Assembly (NCBI GenBank): GCA_039545315.1
Contig: BCIM01000007.1
Span: forward strand, 584,745-648,744
Length of the DNA: 64,000 bases
Source of the DNA: Kondoa malvinella
Lineage: Eukaryota; Basidiomycota; Agaricostilbomycetes; Agaricostilbales; Kondoaceae
Direction of reading: 5' to 3'
This document shows, one piece after another, positions 43,060-54,900 of the stretch. The position numbers and the translations under genes are program-made. The notes below the pieces were generated by a model. The model was not told the DNA's origin. It was given only the letters and a program-made list of their open reading frames with translations, and made no database searches. Positions within the stretch are counted from its first letter, which is position 1; every line of letters begins with the position of its first letter.

Positions 43060-45789
43060 TGAGCACCTTTCACGGCTTTCGTGAGCCAGCATTGCTGTGC
43101 CTATCAACTCTGGCTGAAAGTACATGCAGTCCGAGAGTTTGGCTCGACATTTCGCTGTGATCGCTTTACCAACGTCAAGGAAGGTGAAGAGAGCCCGCTG
43201 TACTATCTTTTGTCGCACATACATTCGGATCATCTTGTTGGGCTGCAGCGCAAGAGCTTTACGGGTCAAATCTTCTGCTCTGAAATTACGCGAGACTTGC
43301 TGTTGCGACTCGAGCCAGCGACACAACGCATCTTCTTCAATACTGGCTTTATCGACAAGAAATGCAGGCCGTACTATCCGCTAGGCTCAAAGAAGGGTGT
43401 CAAGTTACTTGTGCTCAAAGTCAACGAGCCGCACATCCTCAGGGTAAGCTCGTGCTGTGTTTGAGGGACTCTCGCTGATGCTTCAGTAGCCGCATGATCG
43501 CGATATCTACCGAGTGACTTTGCTCGACGCGAATCATTGTCCAGGCAGCAACATGTGACTTCCCAGAAGGCTTGATAGTGGTCTACAATGCTGACTAGAG
43601 GTTGGCAGGTTCCTCGTCGAATCTTTTGATAAGCACGACACGGATTTACAGAGTGTCTTGCAAGCCGTCATCTATACGGGCGATATACGAGCGGATCAAG
43701 ATTGGATCAATTCGCTCGCGCTTAATCCAGCTGTTCGCCCGTACTTGCAGAGTCGACATGAAGCAGAGCTGGAAAGAGGCATAAAACTGTCAAACATCTA
43801 TCTGGATACAGCTTTGGCGCTGTGCAATGTTGTCTCTTTACCACGAGTAAGAGCCACGTACGCCAAACCAAGAGGCGAGCTAATGCAAAGTACAGCGTAC
43901 CGCTATTGATCGTACAATCAAGTTGATGAAGCGCTTTCCCAAGGATACCAAATTCTACATCAAGTCAGTTTCACTAATGTCTATTCAATCCACGACCTTT
44001 GCTGATGCATTGAGCAGTGCATGGACTTCAGGCTATGAGCCGTTCCTTGAGGCAGTAGCAGAGACTTTCAAGACTACTGTAAGTGCTCTCCCAGCGCTTA
44101 TCTCCTGACGCTGAACGCTGTTCAGGTCCACGTTGATCGCTACAAATGGATGCAATTCGGCCACATCTATACAGCGGACAAGCGAGACAAATACTTTACA
44201 CGCGATCCGAAAAAGTCAAGGTTCCATGCGTGCGAGAAGGAATGGAAGTGCGATGAAGTTTGGGTACAAGGTCGTGGATGTCATGAGTTCTCGCTGGAAG
44301 ACCAAGCCCAAATTCGAGGGACTCGAGACTATCCAAAGCTAAAGAGAAATGTCGGATGTGGATGCTGTGTTGCAGAAGGTGAAGCATGCAAGGACAACAA
44401 TTGCAGGCGAGCGGGCGACGAATCCCCTCTTGTCGTATACATCAACCCTGCCGAGCCAATCTCAGAAGCAAAGTATCAAGCGTATGAAGCTCAGACATTG
44501 GCCAAGCTGGACGCTGCTGCTGAAAGCAGACTCAAAAGCGGGAAGAAACGCAGTGAGCCCGCAGATTGGCCCACGTATCTTGTTCGTCCTAGGCAGTCCA
44601 CTCCGTATAATCCTGACTGAGGATGCAGATGCTTCCGCTCAATCGACACTCTACCCTTCCAGAACTACAAGCTCTTGTCGGACTCTTTCATCCTGAAACA
44701 ATCTACCCAAACACTATTTACGACCAAAAGCAATTTCTCGACTACTTTATGCTGTACCTATCCTTTGGTAACCTTATCACTCCCGAAGGCCGTAAAAGGA
44801 TTGTGGAAGATGCTCACAAGGAAGTCGATCTCTTCAATGCCAAGAACGGCAACAAAACAAACATGCGTACTTCCGATCTGCATTTTCCAGACGGGCCTAT
44901 CTCTGTGCCTGATCTGTCCAACCTTCAATTTGTTGTTGCCGAACCACTGCTACTTGGTTTGCAACAAACACCAGCGGAAGCTTCTACAGAAGATGGCCCG
45001 CTCGCTTTCGTCGACAATCTCAGTATCGTCCTGGGCAGTCAAACATTCGCGCCTATGCTAGAGTCGGACATTGCCGAAGCAGAAGAGGAGATGCAAGCGA
45101 CGCAGGACTATACTCAGGTTGATATTACAGACGCCCGACCTCAATCGACGGCTGCTTCCCAAATTGGCCAAGGAAGTACTCATCTGAAGGTCGATTTTTT
45201 CCATTCGTTCGCTTTACCACCTCCGACTAAGAGAAGAAAAGTTCCTTGTGAACTGGAGCAGCCGCCATCAAGATCTCAGGCTTCTCTCAAGGTACCCACG
45301 AAATCAACACCGCGCCTCGCTCTTGGGTCACCAAGTCTACCGTCTGTCACGGCATCGTCTATATTACAGACGAGAGCGCAGTCAAGTCAGATTGTTCCTC
45401 TGTCCGATGCGCCAACACCTTTCTCCTCCGACGAATTCTGTAGACTGCCCAATCCGTCACATCATTCCCTCTGTCGATGCAATCGATCTTCTTGGTCTCA
45501 GAAAGGGAACCGCTCCCTCTATGATCTACGACAGATGGTTCGCAAGGAGAAAGCGCATCGTGAGCGGTTACTAGCAAACGCTTCAAGTACTTCGACATTG
45601 GCTCTTCTCCTGCAAGAACAGCAACAGAAGTACTTGGAGCTCAAGCGGGCCGATTTGGAGCGACTTGCGGTCTCTCCTGCACTGTCTTCTTTCCGCACTC
45701 AAAAGCAATCTTCCTCTCCGGCTGGATATCGTGCCACTGCCAACAATCCGGACCACACCAGATCTACCATTCTTGATACCCCTCCGTAA
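43060..45789 (+). CDS. SNM1/Artemis-family metallo-beta-lactamase nuclease
   Basis: These nucleases open hairpins or digest cross-linked DNA ends. ATG 43060 gives MSTFHGFLREFGSTFRCDRF after a phase-1 intron, like the Artemis N terminus. Next come YYLLSHIHSDHLVGL (HxHxDH metal motif), IFCSEITRDLLLR, VTLLDANHCPGSNMFL, VIYTGDIRADQDWIN and SNIYLDTALALCNVVSLP (metal Asp). Further in, the beta-CASP part has FPKDTKFYI and YLMLPLNRHSTLPELQALVG. The last join (TAT CTT|GTTCGT to GCAG|ATG) is phase 0 with a CTGACTGAG branch site. The C-terminal third is Ser/Thr-rich and disordered. The protein has about 800 residues with stop at 45789. Artemis-like by its N terminus; SNM1A/Pso2 is the alternative. Confidence 0.87.
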
Positions 45790-45950
45790 GGATAGCATTC
45801 ACTTGTAATACTTGTACATCTACATTACACTCATCATATGTTGACTTTACGCGACCACTCGCGAGTCTTTGATGAGACGATACAAATACCACGGATACAC
45901 GAAGATACCCAATAGTCTAAGCTAGAGACAGAATTTCGCGATACCCTGGC

Positions 45951-48309
45951 ATGAATTTGGGATTACCGCCTTCGCAAGATGGAGCAGCCATCAAGCCTAG
46001 TGCCAGTCTACGTCGAGCGTCTGCCTACGGAGACCAAGTGCGGCCTCAAAGACCTGCACCAGCGAGCAATAGTGGACCTCTAGGCTTGCAAGATTATCGC
46101 ATGGATGCTGGACCTTCGAATCCAATTCCTCGAGCTCGCCCTTTTAATGGTCCTCCTGCTCGTGAGACTCGTCAGAAGACTGGTCCTCCTCAAGCTAGAT
46201 CTGCTGGCTCGAACATGGCTCAGTCTAAAGTCGGCGGCATGTTGCTGCAGAAACGCCAATCCGTGTCTTATGCTCAAGCTGAAGCCAGCGGAATGCTACC
46301 TCCTGCTATTGTGCCTAATCTACCTCTGATGAACTATCAAGATGCTGGACAGCGTCAACAAGTGGCGCCGAAGAGGTTAGGAGCTGGCGGCTTGGATTTG
46401 GATGAGCTGAACAGAGAAGGTTTTGATGCGGAAGCCTATCTTCGAAACCACTTTGCCCGCAATAAGGCATCTGCTTCAAACACAGATGTGCTCAAGACGC
46501 TCAAGGCCAATCTACAAGGGTCGTTAGATATTACGGAGCAAGATCTGCAGAAGAGTGTTCTTGCGTTCGTCTTACCTGTTACTCTCCCCGAGGTTGCCGT
46601 CTCATACTTGTGCAGAAATTATACTGGCTTCGTCAGCGTGTCTAAAGAGCTCAGCGCGTTGGAGAATGAGATGCTGGAATTGAAAGGAGTTGTGGAAGAG
46701 TGGAAGACTGTACCAGATAGCCTGGAGCTTTCGGCAGAATCGGACATGATGTCTAGCAGTACACTAGGTAAGATCCTTCCATTTCCTCCGGACGTACGAT
46801 TGAGGTGCAACACAGCTCCTGGCGGTCGAAGAGGTCATCGCAACTCGATAGCGGATTTAGCAGTTTTATATCGCTCTCAATTGGAAGCTCTATGGGATAA
46901 CGTCGAGGGCTCTCAGAAGTATCTACCCTACGCCCCAGGTCGACACCTTATTACTGAATGTTCGACTTTCGTCGAGCTTAATTCGGCAACGTACAAAGCA
47001 CGCGAGCCGGTGCATCTATTTCTCCTGAATGATCATCTATTGGTAGCTACGCAGAAGAGGCGCCAAATGGGAAGCGCTGTTAGATTGGTAGCTGAGAAAT
47101 GCTTCTCGTTGAACGAAATTGTGGTTGTAGATATGAAAGATGGCGCAGGTGAGCATTGCTTACATTGATCATAATTTTTACGCTGATCCCTTGTCCTAGA
47201 GCTTAAGAATGCCGTCAAGGTGAAGCGGAATAAAGAGACCTTCATCTTTCGTTCAGGCAAGGTCGAGGACAAGAAGGCTTTATTGGCTGCATTCAAGAAG
47301 GTTGCTGAAGAAATGTCAAACAAGAGAAGGAAGGAAAGCATATGGGAAGCTGAGAGTCGAAAAGGTGTAAGCTATCGTATGCCCCATCGTCCCAATCTGA
47401 CTTCCTAGCAGCTATCTTCTTCGCAACGAGATGAAGGCACACCAAGTCTACCAAAAAGCACGCAAGCAACATTCGATCCGTCCAAGTTCTTCTCCTTCAC
47501 AAGAGCGGATCCAACAGGCAAAGATCAAAGCTGGATTGGCGATGTCTCGGACGAACTCGTCGTGTTGATAGCGATCCGGGAATTTGAGCAAGCTGTATCC
47601 CTTATTTCTATAAGTCAGTCCCCAACGTCAGCAGTGATATCTATGCTGATCATGGTACAGGCAAGGACGCGCTCAACGAAATCGAAGATCCAGACCTATC
47701 AGCAGAATTTGGTTCAAAGATTGATGAGCGTTCTTCCGACCTGGCGAATGCACTACTTCAAGATCTTGGTAGAGCCAATGGCAAGACGAGTGTTTCGCGC
47801 ATCGTTTCCTGGCTCAGCCGATTGGGCGAAGGAGATAAAGCTCGAGAAACGTTTTTAGCAAGTCGAGCGGATCTTGTCAAGCAGCGTGTGAAGCAGATAG
47901 GGTACGAAGGGGATATCCCAGTCTATATTGGTGAACTTGCCATGGTCATTTTTGCCCTCATCAAGAATACTTGCGAGTGGTATATGGCTGCCTTTAAAGA
48001 TAACAAGCTATCTAGTAGTATGTGTCTTCTTCTACTGTTTAGCGTTAGCTGATCATGTACACAGGCTTTGTGCGCTGGTCGACAGAGCAGATTCAGCTGT
48101 TCAGCGAAATTTTCAAGCGACAAGTCTATGGATTGGATCGCGATCAGTCTACCATTTTGAGGGATAGCATGAACATCACAAAGCTTCATGGTCTGATGGT
48201 GAGTTGTGACGTCTGGCGTTTAATGCAGAGCTGATTCAGGTTTTAGCTTCGAGATGTTGGTCTATCTTTCGACCATTTGTTCGATGATCTGGCAAGAGAA
48301 GCGACATAA
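45951..48309 (+). CDS. EXO84: Exocyst complex subunit Exo84
   Basis: Exo84 is one of eight subunits that tether secretory vesicles to the plasma membrane. ATG 45951 opens a long disordered N terminus (MNLGLPPSQDGAA). Then come FDAEAYLRNHFARNKASAS, LKANLQGSLDITEQDLQKSV and NYTGFVSVSKELSALENEML, the exocyst helical motif. A PH-type domain follows (ITECSTFVELNSATYKAREP, VHLFLLNDHLLVATQKRRQM, NKETFIFRSGKVEDKKALLA), as in fungal Exo84. The C-terminal helical part includes WIGDVSDELVVLIAIREFEQ and RQVYGLDRDQSTILRDSM. It ends VGLSFDHLFDDLAREAT with a stop at 48309. Exon 1 is over 1.1 kb and introns follow in the 3' half. Confidence 0.9.
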
Positions 48310-48731
48310 TCCGCTCGAGTCCTTCTAGCATACCAGTAGCCCTAGCGGCCCAGCATGTATTCTGGCCAACTCTTCAATCTGTATGCGGCGCAAATCTCAT
48401 CCCTCCTCGCGAGTCGCTGATCTTCTGCCCTCTTGGCAGTGAAATGAAGCTGGCTACATGCGCTATACTATTACCTAGCCTCGCTCACGAGTCAGTTGCG
48501 CCGGCTTTCGAAGTCATGTACCAAAGTCGGGATTTGTGTCTGCAATCTAGATCATCAACAGTTGGACTGGCTTGTGTTGGGCGGTTGGCGTAGATCACAT
48601 CAGCAGAGCTATTTAGCGCGTCTGGGCAGTCGCGTGGACCCTTCAGAACAACAACACTTTGACGCGACCTGACCGCTCAGAAAACTCTATGCTTGTTTTC
48701 TTCCATCCACGACTTCCATCACCTTTACATC
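48310..48731. promoter_or_regulatory. Upstream region of the PEBP gene
   Basis: About 420 bases; C/T-rich from 48690. No gene seen. Confidence 0.4.
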
Positions 48732-50097
48732 ATGTTCACTGTACGCAACGCACTCATTGCCGCATCCCTTGCCGCGCTGGCTCGCGCTCAATCTACCCCC
48801 ACAAGTAAGTCGATGTCTTCTTGCATCCTTTGCCGCCCGCTCATGCATCTAATTGTACATCAGACTGCGATCCTACGGACCCTACCAGTGAGTCTCATAG
48901 TGCAGAGGCTTGGGCTATCAAGCTTCTGCGATTGTAGAATCGGTTCCCTGACTTTTGTCTTTGCGTTTGTTCAGCTCCAGAGCAGATCTGCAGTATTCGT
49001 GCGGCTTTCGGAGGCAACCAGTGAGTCTCCCAAGCTACTCGGTATAATCTACACTGACTCTATGCACTCGCAGGGTTCCTCAAGTACGCCGTCATGTTCG
49101 GACTTCACAAGTGGGCTAATGTCTCCGGAGCAGATCGTTCCTACCTTCCTTCCATCTGGCGCTCTCTACGTGCACTATGATGGCATTGTCCTCGGTGGAG
49201 GTGAGCACTCGTCCTTACAGCCACAAAATGTGTCGCTAAATCACGAAATGCAGCGCAACAGCTCGCACCCAGCAGAGTGTCTAGCGCTCCAGGCATCCAA
49301 TTCAACCTCACTGAAGGCCTAACTGCTGGTCCTCAATACGTCTTCATGATGGTATGCATCTTCGTCAACTTGACTGTGCAGCGGCTGACTCCACGTCTAT
49401 TCTAGATCGATCCTGATGCAGGCGAAAACTCTCAAGTACTGCACTACATGCTCACCGACTGCCAAGTCAATGAGGAGACGCTTTATCTAGAAGGCTGCAC
49501 TGCTGCCGCTCCTTATGGAGGTAAGCTTTCTCTGTGCGATGGCGCCTGAACCAACCTGATGCGGCCGACGGTTTTTTCCAGGGCCCGCCCCGCCACAAGG
49601 GACTGGTCTCCATCGTTACATCCAGCTGTTGTACACTCAGCCAGAAGGTTTCGAAACACCCGAATTCCCAGAAACCATCCAGGACTCTCGCCTCGGCTTC
49701 AGCTACATGGACTTTGTGTCTGAGAACCAGCTCGGCGATATCCAAGGCGGCATGTGTATGTTTGGCTGGTCGTCCAAGTCTGCCCATGCTGAATATTCCA
49801 TCAGACTTCCGTTCCGAATTTGATGGCAGCTCGACCGAAGCTACCAACACTATGGACCCAAACACTGTTGGTGGTGCCGCTGCAACTGGCGCCGCTTCAT
49901 CTGCGTCTGATGAGGAAGACGTTGCGTCATCGACCGCGGCTCCTTCATCGACTTCACCTCGCTCTGCCAACACAAGCTCGAACCAAGCTCAAGCTGCGTC
50001 AGCTACTCCAAGCGCTACTCCTGACTCTGGAGCTGAGAAGATTGGTATGGGCGCGGGTATGCTCCTCGCTGGTGCAGGTCTTTTGGCTTTGTTGTAG
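48732..50097 (+). CDS. Secreted, GPI-type phosphatidylethanolamine-binding protein (PEBP)
   Basis: ATG 48732 gives a signal peptide (MFTVRNALIAASLAALARAQ). Several small exons follow. The PEBP core is visible as FNLTEGLTAGPQYVFMM|IDP, DAGENSQVLHYMLTDCQV and YGGPAPPQGTGLHRYIQLLY, then TQPEGFETPEF. These are the D-P-D, G-P-x-P-P and H-R-Y ligand-site motifs of the family. The tail is Ser/Thr/Ala-rich (SSTAAPSSTSPRSANTSSNQ) and ends in a hydrophobic stretch (IGMGAGMLLAGAGLLALL), the layout of a GPI anchor. Classic PEBPs are cytosolic, so a surface-anchored form is a fungal speciality. The role could be lipid or ligand binding at the wall. Exon borders in the first 500 bases are tentative. Confidence 0.78.
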
Positions 50098-50152
50098 AGT
50101 ATTCACGCTATTCGGGTTTCTGATGGACGATTGCTATTTTTATTATGCCTTC

Positions 50153-50173
50153 ACGACGACGACGACGACGACG
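50153..50173. repeat. (ACG)7 microsatellite
   Basis: Seven perfect tandem ACG units lie between the PEBP stop and the convergent Ser/Pro-rich gene. Confidence 0.9.
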
Positions 50174-50222
50174 TACTAGCTGTACACTATGCACACCAGT
50201 TTTACAAGTTTACTCCACTCTT

Positions 50223-51584
50223 TCACCGATTCTGCCATGACGATTGTGCGAAAGGACTGCTTGGCCGTTGCATGAACTGCCTGACTTGTTCTCTCGCTTC
50301 AGCCCTTTGTCTTTCCGCTTCACTTGATTCCCAACCATGCCTTCCATTCTCTAAATTCCGCTCCTCGTTCTGAGGCATGACCGGTATTTGCAACGAAACA
50401 TTAGGCGAACTTCCACCATCCTCTTCATCATCTGAAATTTCCACATCCGCATCTTCTTCACTACCACCCATAGAACTTATACTAAACCTCTTTGGTTCTG
50501 CACTCCTTCGTTTCCCATTATTCTCGCTCATCAAGGGAGGATCTTGAAACCTCGGTGCAAAGTTTTCAGATACAGAACGTCGGTTCTCCATTCGAGGCGG
50601 TACTGCGTTTTCATACTGTTGTGAAAGTGAAGCTGCGGATGATGAGCGGGATAAATGTGAAGCTAAGAAAGCTGGTTTAGGCGGTTCGAAAAAAGTATTT
50701 TCTTCTAGTGGTGTGGATGGGAAAGAACCCAATTGGGGACTTGAGGGCGTTGAGGAGGTTTGTAGAGCAAGGTTGAAATAGGATGAATGTTGTGAAGCGA
50801 AATCTGGATCGAGGGAGAGAGGTCGTGTTGAGGGACGCCGTGTTGCGTTGGGTGTTCGGGCAGTAGGTGGTAAACGAAGGTCGAGAAGTGAAGAAGAACG
50901 ACTGTCTGCGTCTAAAGAGTGTAGGGAAGTTTGTGAACGAGCGGCTCGAGCTTGTCTGAATGCTGCGACTGTTATTTGTGGAACGGCGGAATCGACTGAT
51001 GATCGATTGTATTCTTCTGGTTCTATTACATAGTCTGGTTGGGAAGGATAAGGGCTTGAATTGTGCCCTTCCAAATCTTGATGCACGGTCAGATCGTCTA
51101 ATGCAGGTGGTGATTGTTTCGGAGGTGAAGGTATAGGTGTTGGTGGAGAGTATTTGATTGATTTCACATTGGGCATAGTCTTGCTTCTGTTCTTGGACGG
51201 CCTGACTGACTTTACTGAATTGAAGATGTTATACTTGGATGCCTTGTTCGGATGAACTTGAGTGAATTCAGCTTCGATAGGTGAATTTGAAGCCAACGGG
51301 CTAGGCGTGAAAGCAGCACCAGATGTCTTGGCTATCGTAGCTGGGCTAGGACAAGCTACAGGGTGCTCTGACGATGGTTTGACATCTGCTGCAAAGGACG
51401 GAGACTTGGCAGATTCGCTCGTTCTGCGTTTGGTAGAGAAGAATCCCATCCTCTCTGTTCTCTTTGTATCACTGGGTGTAGCTCTCCAGCTTTTTGCGCG
51501 CGAGGGTTGGGGAGCAGCAGACGGAAATAGGGCGTGCGAGGTTTCAGGAGCGTGCTGCAGATGGAGCTCATCAAAGACTGCCAT
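50223..51584 (-). CDS. Ser/Pro-rich disordered protein, unknown function
   Basis: A single open frame of 453 codons starts at ATG 51584 (MAVFDELHLQHAPETSHALF); an upstream in-frame extension to 51680 exists but lacks a better start. Composition is Ser, Pro, Arg and Glu. Repeated basic patches with nearby serines (RTERMGFFSTKRRTSES, RRSAEPKRFSISSMGGS) look like phosphorylation sites. An acidic run (DADVEISDDEEDGG) precedes a Glu/Arg-rich C-terminal helix (SSEAERQRAEAREQVRQFMQ). No domain recognised. It could be a signalling adaptor or cytoskeletal regulator. Its divergent partner is the motor chitin synthase, so co-regulation is possible. Confidence 0.7.
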   Translation of the reverse strand: MAVFDELHLQHAPETSHALFPSAAPQPSRAKSWRATPSDTKRTERMGFFSTKRRTSESAKSPSFAADVKPSSEHPVACPSPATIAKTSGAAFTPSPLASNSPIEAEFTQVHPNKASKYNIFNSVKSVRPSKNRSKTMPNVKSIKYSPPTPIPSPPKQSPPALDDLTVHQDLEGHNSSPYPSQPDYVIEPEEYNRSSVDSAVPQITVAAFRQARAARSQTSLHSLDADSRSSSLLDLRLPPTARTPNATRRPSTRPLSLDPDFASQHSSYFNLALQTSSTPSSPQLGSFPSTPLEENTFFEPPKPAFLASHLSRSSSAASLSQQYENAVPPRMENRRSVSENFAPRFQDPPLMSENNGKRRSAEPKRFSISSMGGSEEDADVEISDDEEDGGSSPNVSLQIPVMPQNEERNLENGRHGWESSEAERQRAEAREQVRQFMQRPSSPFAQSSWQNR

Positions 51585-51966
51585 GGTGTAGCGCAGCGAT
51601 GATATGCTTACCTTGTGTCTACAGCTGTTACTGCATGGTTGTCCACTGTTTCGGTGCGAGAGGCAGAATTTCTTTGGCATTGTCTCTCGTCATCCGCTTT
51701 TTTCCTGGCACCTGAAGTATTTTCAAAGACTTACAGATTTAGCCGGGAAGCCTCGACGCGTGACTTTCAGGCGGCATTTCTGGCATCGACGCGCTCTCAC
51801 CAAAAATTTCCACTCTTGTCTTGTGCCCCAAGCAGCATCGTATATACCCCTTTCACTGGTATATCAGGCCTCCATACACTTTGTCGCAGCGCAGCAACAG
51901 GAAGCGAATCGACCTCTTCACAGCCAGTGCCACTTTGCGGTCTGAGCACTCATCGTCGATATCAGC
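51585..51966. promoter_or_regulatory. Divergent promoter between the Ser/Pro-rich gene and the chitin synthase
   Basis: About 380 bases between starts at 51584 (minus) and 51967 (plus). No TATA box or repeat stands out. Confidence 0.45.
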
Positions 51967-54900
51967 ATGAACGACATCGAGGACCTCTGTAGCATCTCAC
52001 ACAATGGCCAGCCAGTAACGGCTGATACTCTAGTCTCGGCCTTGCGCTCCAATTTCCTCTCTGAACGCATCTATGTATGCTGTTGCTATTTTCGTGTCTT
52101 CTTCACTACCCTAACTTTGAGTGTAATAGACGTCCATTTCTCCCTTTGCTCTCGTTTCCATCAACCCAAACAAGTTGATTCAGCTCAACAACGACAATGG
52201 CATCAGCGAATATGTGTCCGAGCAATGGGAACCAAATCATCAACCTTTGCCGCCGCACGTCTGGCAAATGGCTGCGAAATCATACTTTTACATGCGTCGA
52301 ACAGGCCAAGATCAGTCCATTGTCCTCAGAGGTTCCGTGCGCAGTGGGAAGACTGAAGTTCGTCGATTGTTGATTTCCGCTCTCGTCAACGTCGCCGCTC
52401 CAGGTCAAGGCAAGAAGGAAGCGAAACTCGCAAAACAAGTACCTGCTTCTCAATTCATCATGGAGAGTTTTGGTCATGCTTCTACTTTGTCAAACAACAA
52501 TGCTTCTCGCTATGGTGCCTATACCGAATTACAATACGGCGAAGGCTACAGATTGTGCGGTGTCAAGACGCTGCCGTATCATCTTGACAAGTCGCACATG
52601 TCCAAGTTGGTCAAGGGCGAACGAAACTTTCATGTTTTCCATTACCTTCTCGCCGGCGCAACTCAGGAAGAAGCGACTCACCTCAAATTGAACACCAACT
52701 TTCGCTACCTCTCGGGCGCTTCTTATCCTTCCAACATTCGCGATGATGCCAGTAATTCAGCTAAATTGAAAGAAGCCTTCAAATTCGTTTCCTTCTCCAA
52801 ACGCGCGGTTGCTTCTGTCTATCGGGTTCTCGCTGCCATCCTTCATCTAGGCCAGTTAGACTTTGTCGAAGACAAGTCGCGCAATGAAGACGCCGCATCA
52901 GTACTGAACACGGATGTTTTGGATCACATTGCCTCCCTGCTCGGTGTGGCACCACAAGATCTCGAAGCGGCTCTAAACACCCAGACGAAGCTCTATCCTT
53001 GGAATGAGCGAGTCAGCTTCTTCCTCGACCCAGATGGTGCTTGTCTCGCTCGAGATGATCTAGCCGCAACTCTATACGGCTTGCTTTTCGCTTGGATCGG
53101 TGAATACCTGAATTCAAAGCTCAGCAAAGACGATTTCAAGTCTTTTGTTTCCATCCTCGACTTTCCCGGTACCCAATCTTCTTCCTCTAGCAGTCGAACA
53201 AACGGTCTTGATGAATTATGCTTCAACCTCGCCAACGAGCGCATTCAATCTTTCCTGCTCCAACGTACCTTCGAATCACAGAAAGCCGAATATGCAAACG
53301 AAGAAGTCGCTTCCTTCTTACCAGGTCTCGACACTTCATACTTTTCTAATCCGGAAGGTGTCCGCGTCCTCACCAGCCAGCCTGGAGGACTAGTGCACAT
53401 CATCGACGATCAAGCCGGTCGACGTGGAAAGAGCGACAGCACAATGTTGGTCTCGATGGGCAAGCGTTGGGGCCAAAACAACTCTTTCGGTTGGCGCGCT
53501 TCTGATGCAGCTCAAGGTCGAATAGGCACCTTCGTCGTCAATCACTACGATACTCAAGTCACTTATCACGCTGAAGGCTTTTTGGAAAACAATCGAGCGA
53601 CCGTGTCTACTAATTTCATTCAATTGTTTGCTTCCGCTAGCAATAGCTCGAATGGAGTTGGTGTAGGAGGGAAAGGAAGCACGGACGCTTTGGTTCAAGA
53701 GTTGTTTAGCTCTGAAGCTGCGAAAGTACAAGGGAATGAGAGTAAAGGAGAGAAATTGAAGCTGAGAGCTACCTTGAAGGTCAGGCCGTCTGTCCGGAGG
53801 AAGGGTAGAGATCGCGCTGGTAGCGTCGGAAGTAATGGGCACGAAGAGGCAGGTGGACAAGCTATCGAAGGCGACTTTATCTTTGGCAGTTTGAACAGCA
53901 GTCTTACCATCTTGCTGGAGGCTTTGGCTGAGGTCAGTCGATGAGCTTGTTAGTAGTTTCGTACTTATAGGCTTCTTTCTACTGACAGACCCGACTATGG
54001 ATAATTGCTTGTCTGAAACCAAACGAAGCTGGCCTACCAATTCAAGCAGATGGCAAATGTCTCAAAGCTCAGATCGGGGCATCGGGCTTGACCGAAATGT
54101 GTCAACGTCTCGATGGAGTTTGGGCAGTCGATTTGCAGCATCGCGAATTCTGGGATCGGTATAGCAAGTTGTCTAGTCTTGAGTCGTCTGTCGAGCATGC
54201 GACGAATGCGGTGTGGGCCGACAAACTCAAGATCATGGCTACAGACAAGAGCTGGAAGGAGCGCGATATGGCAATTGGCAAATATAAGGTCAGCTGGTTG
54301 GCATTTTAGGGGTTTTCCATATTAACCCGACCAATTTTGACAGGTCTTCTTGAGTCATGAAGCCTTTCGCTCACTCGAAGATGAATTGCGAAGCAGCGAT
54401 GCACGCGAGATGGAGATTGCACGCGAGAAGAGCCGCCTTGAGCTTGATTCCTACAACTCGCCGACAGCTCATGATCCCTTCTCGCCCTACGCTCCTGCTC
54501 TGCCTTCTTCGCCTGACATGCAAACACACCAACGTGCATTGCCATCGGAAGAATGGGGCATGTCTTCGGCCAATCTGCCACTGGTCGGCAACAGCGCAGA
54601 CATGGCGGTGGCTACCCCGAACCCTTATGAAGACGATGACAAATCCTACTTCGGCGGTAGAACAGTGGCAGACGATGCAGCATCCACTCTGTACGCGCCA
54701 TCTACAGTCATGTTCAACTCTGCCAACGAGAAAGCGACTCCTCAAAACGAAAAGGCGCCGAACCTCGCATATCAAAGCGAGCCAGCTGCTCAGACTGTTG
54801 AAAGCGTCAAGCAGACCAATAGACGTCGTTTCTGGGTTATTCTCACCTGGTTGACTACTTGGTGGATTCCATCTTTCATTCTTAGCAAAGTTGGGCGAAT

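Noticed and set aside
49467..49973. Minus-strand frame opposite the PEBP gene
   Set aside because: Mirror of the Ser/Thr/Ala-rich stalk; the plus strand has clear PEBP motifs and phased introns.
50153..50173. (ACG)7 as a coding repeat
   Set aside because: It lies after the PEBP stop and outside the opposite gene; simple microsatellite.
53390..54040. Minus-strand frame of 216 codons opposite the chitin synthase
   Set aside because: The plus strand encodes the myosin-like head here; the opposite frame has no motif.
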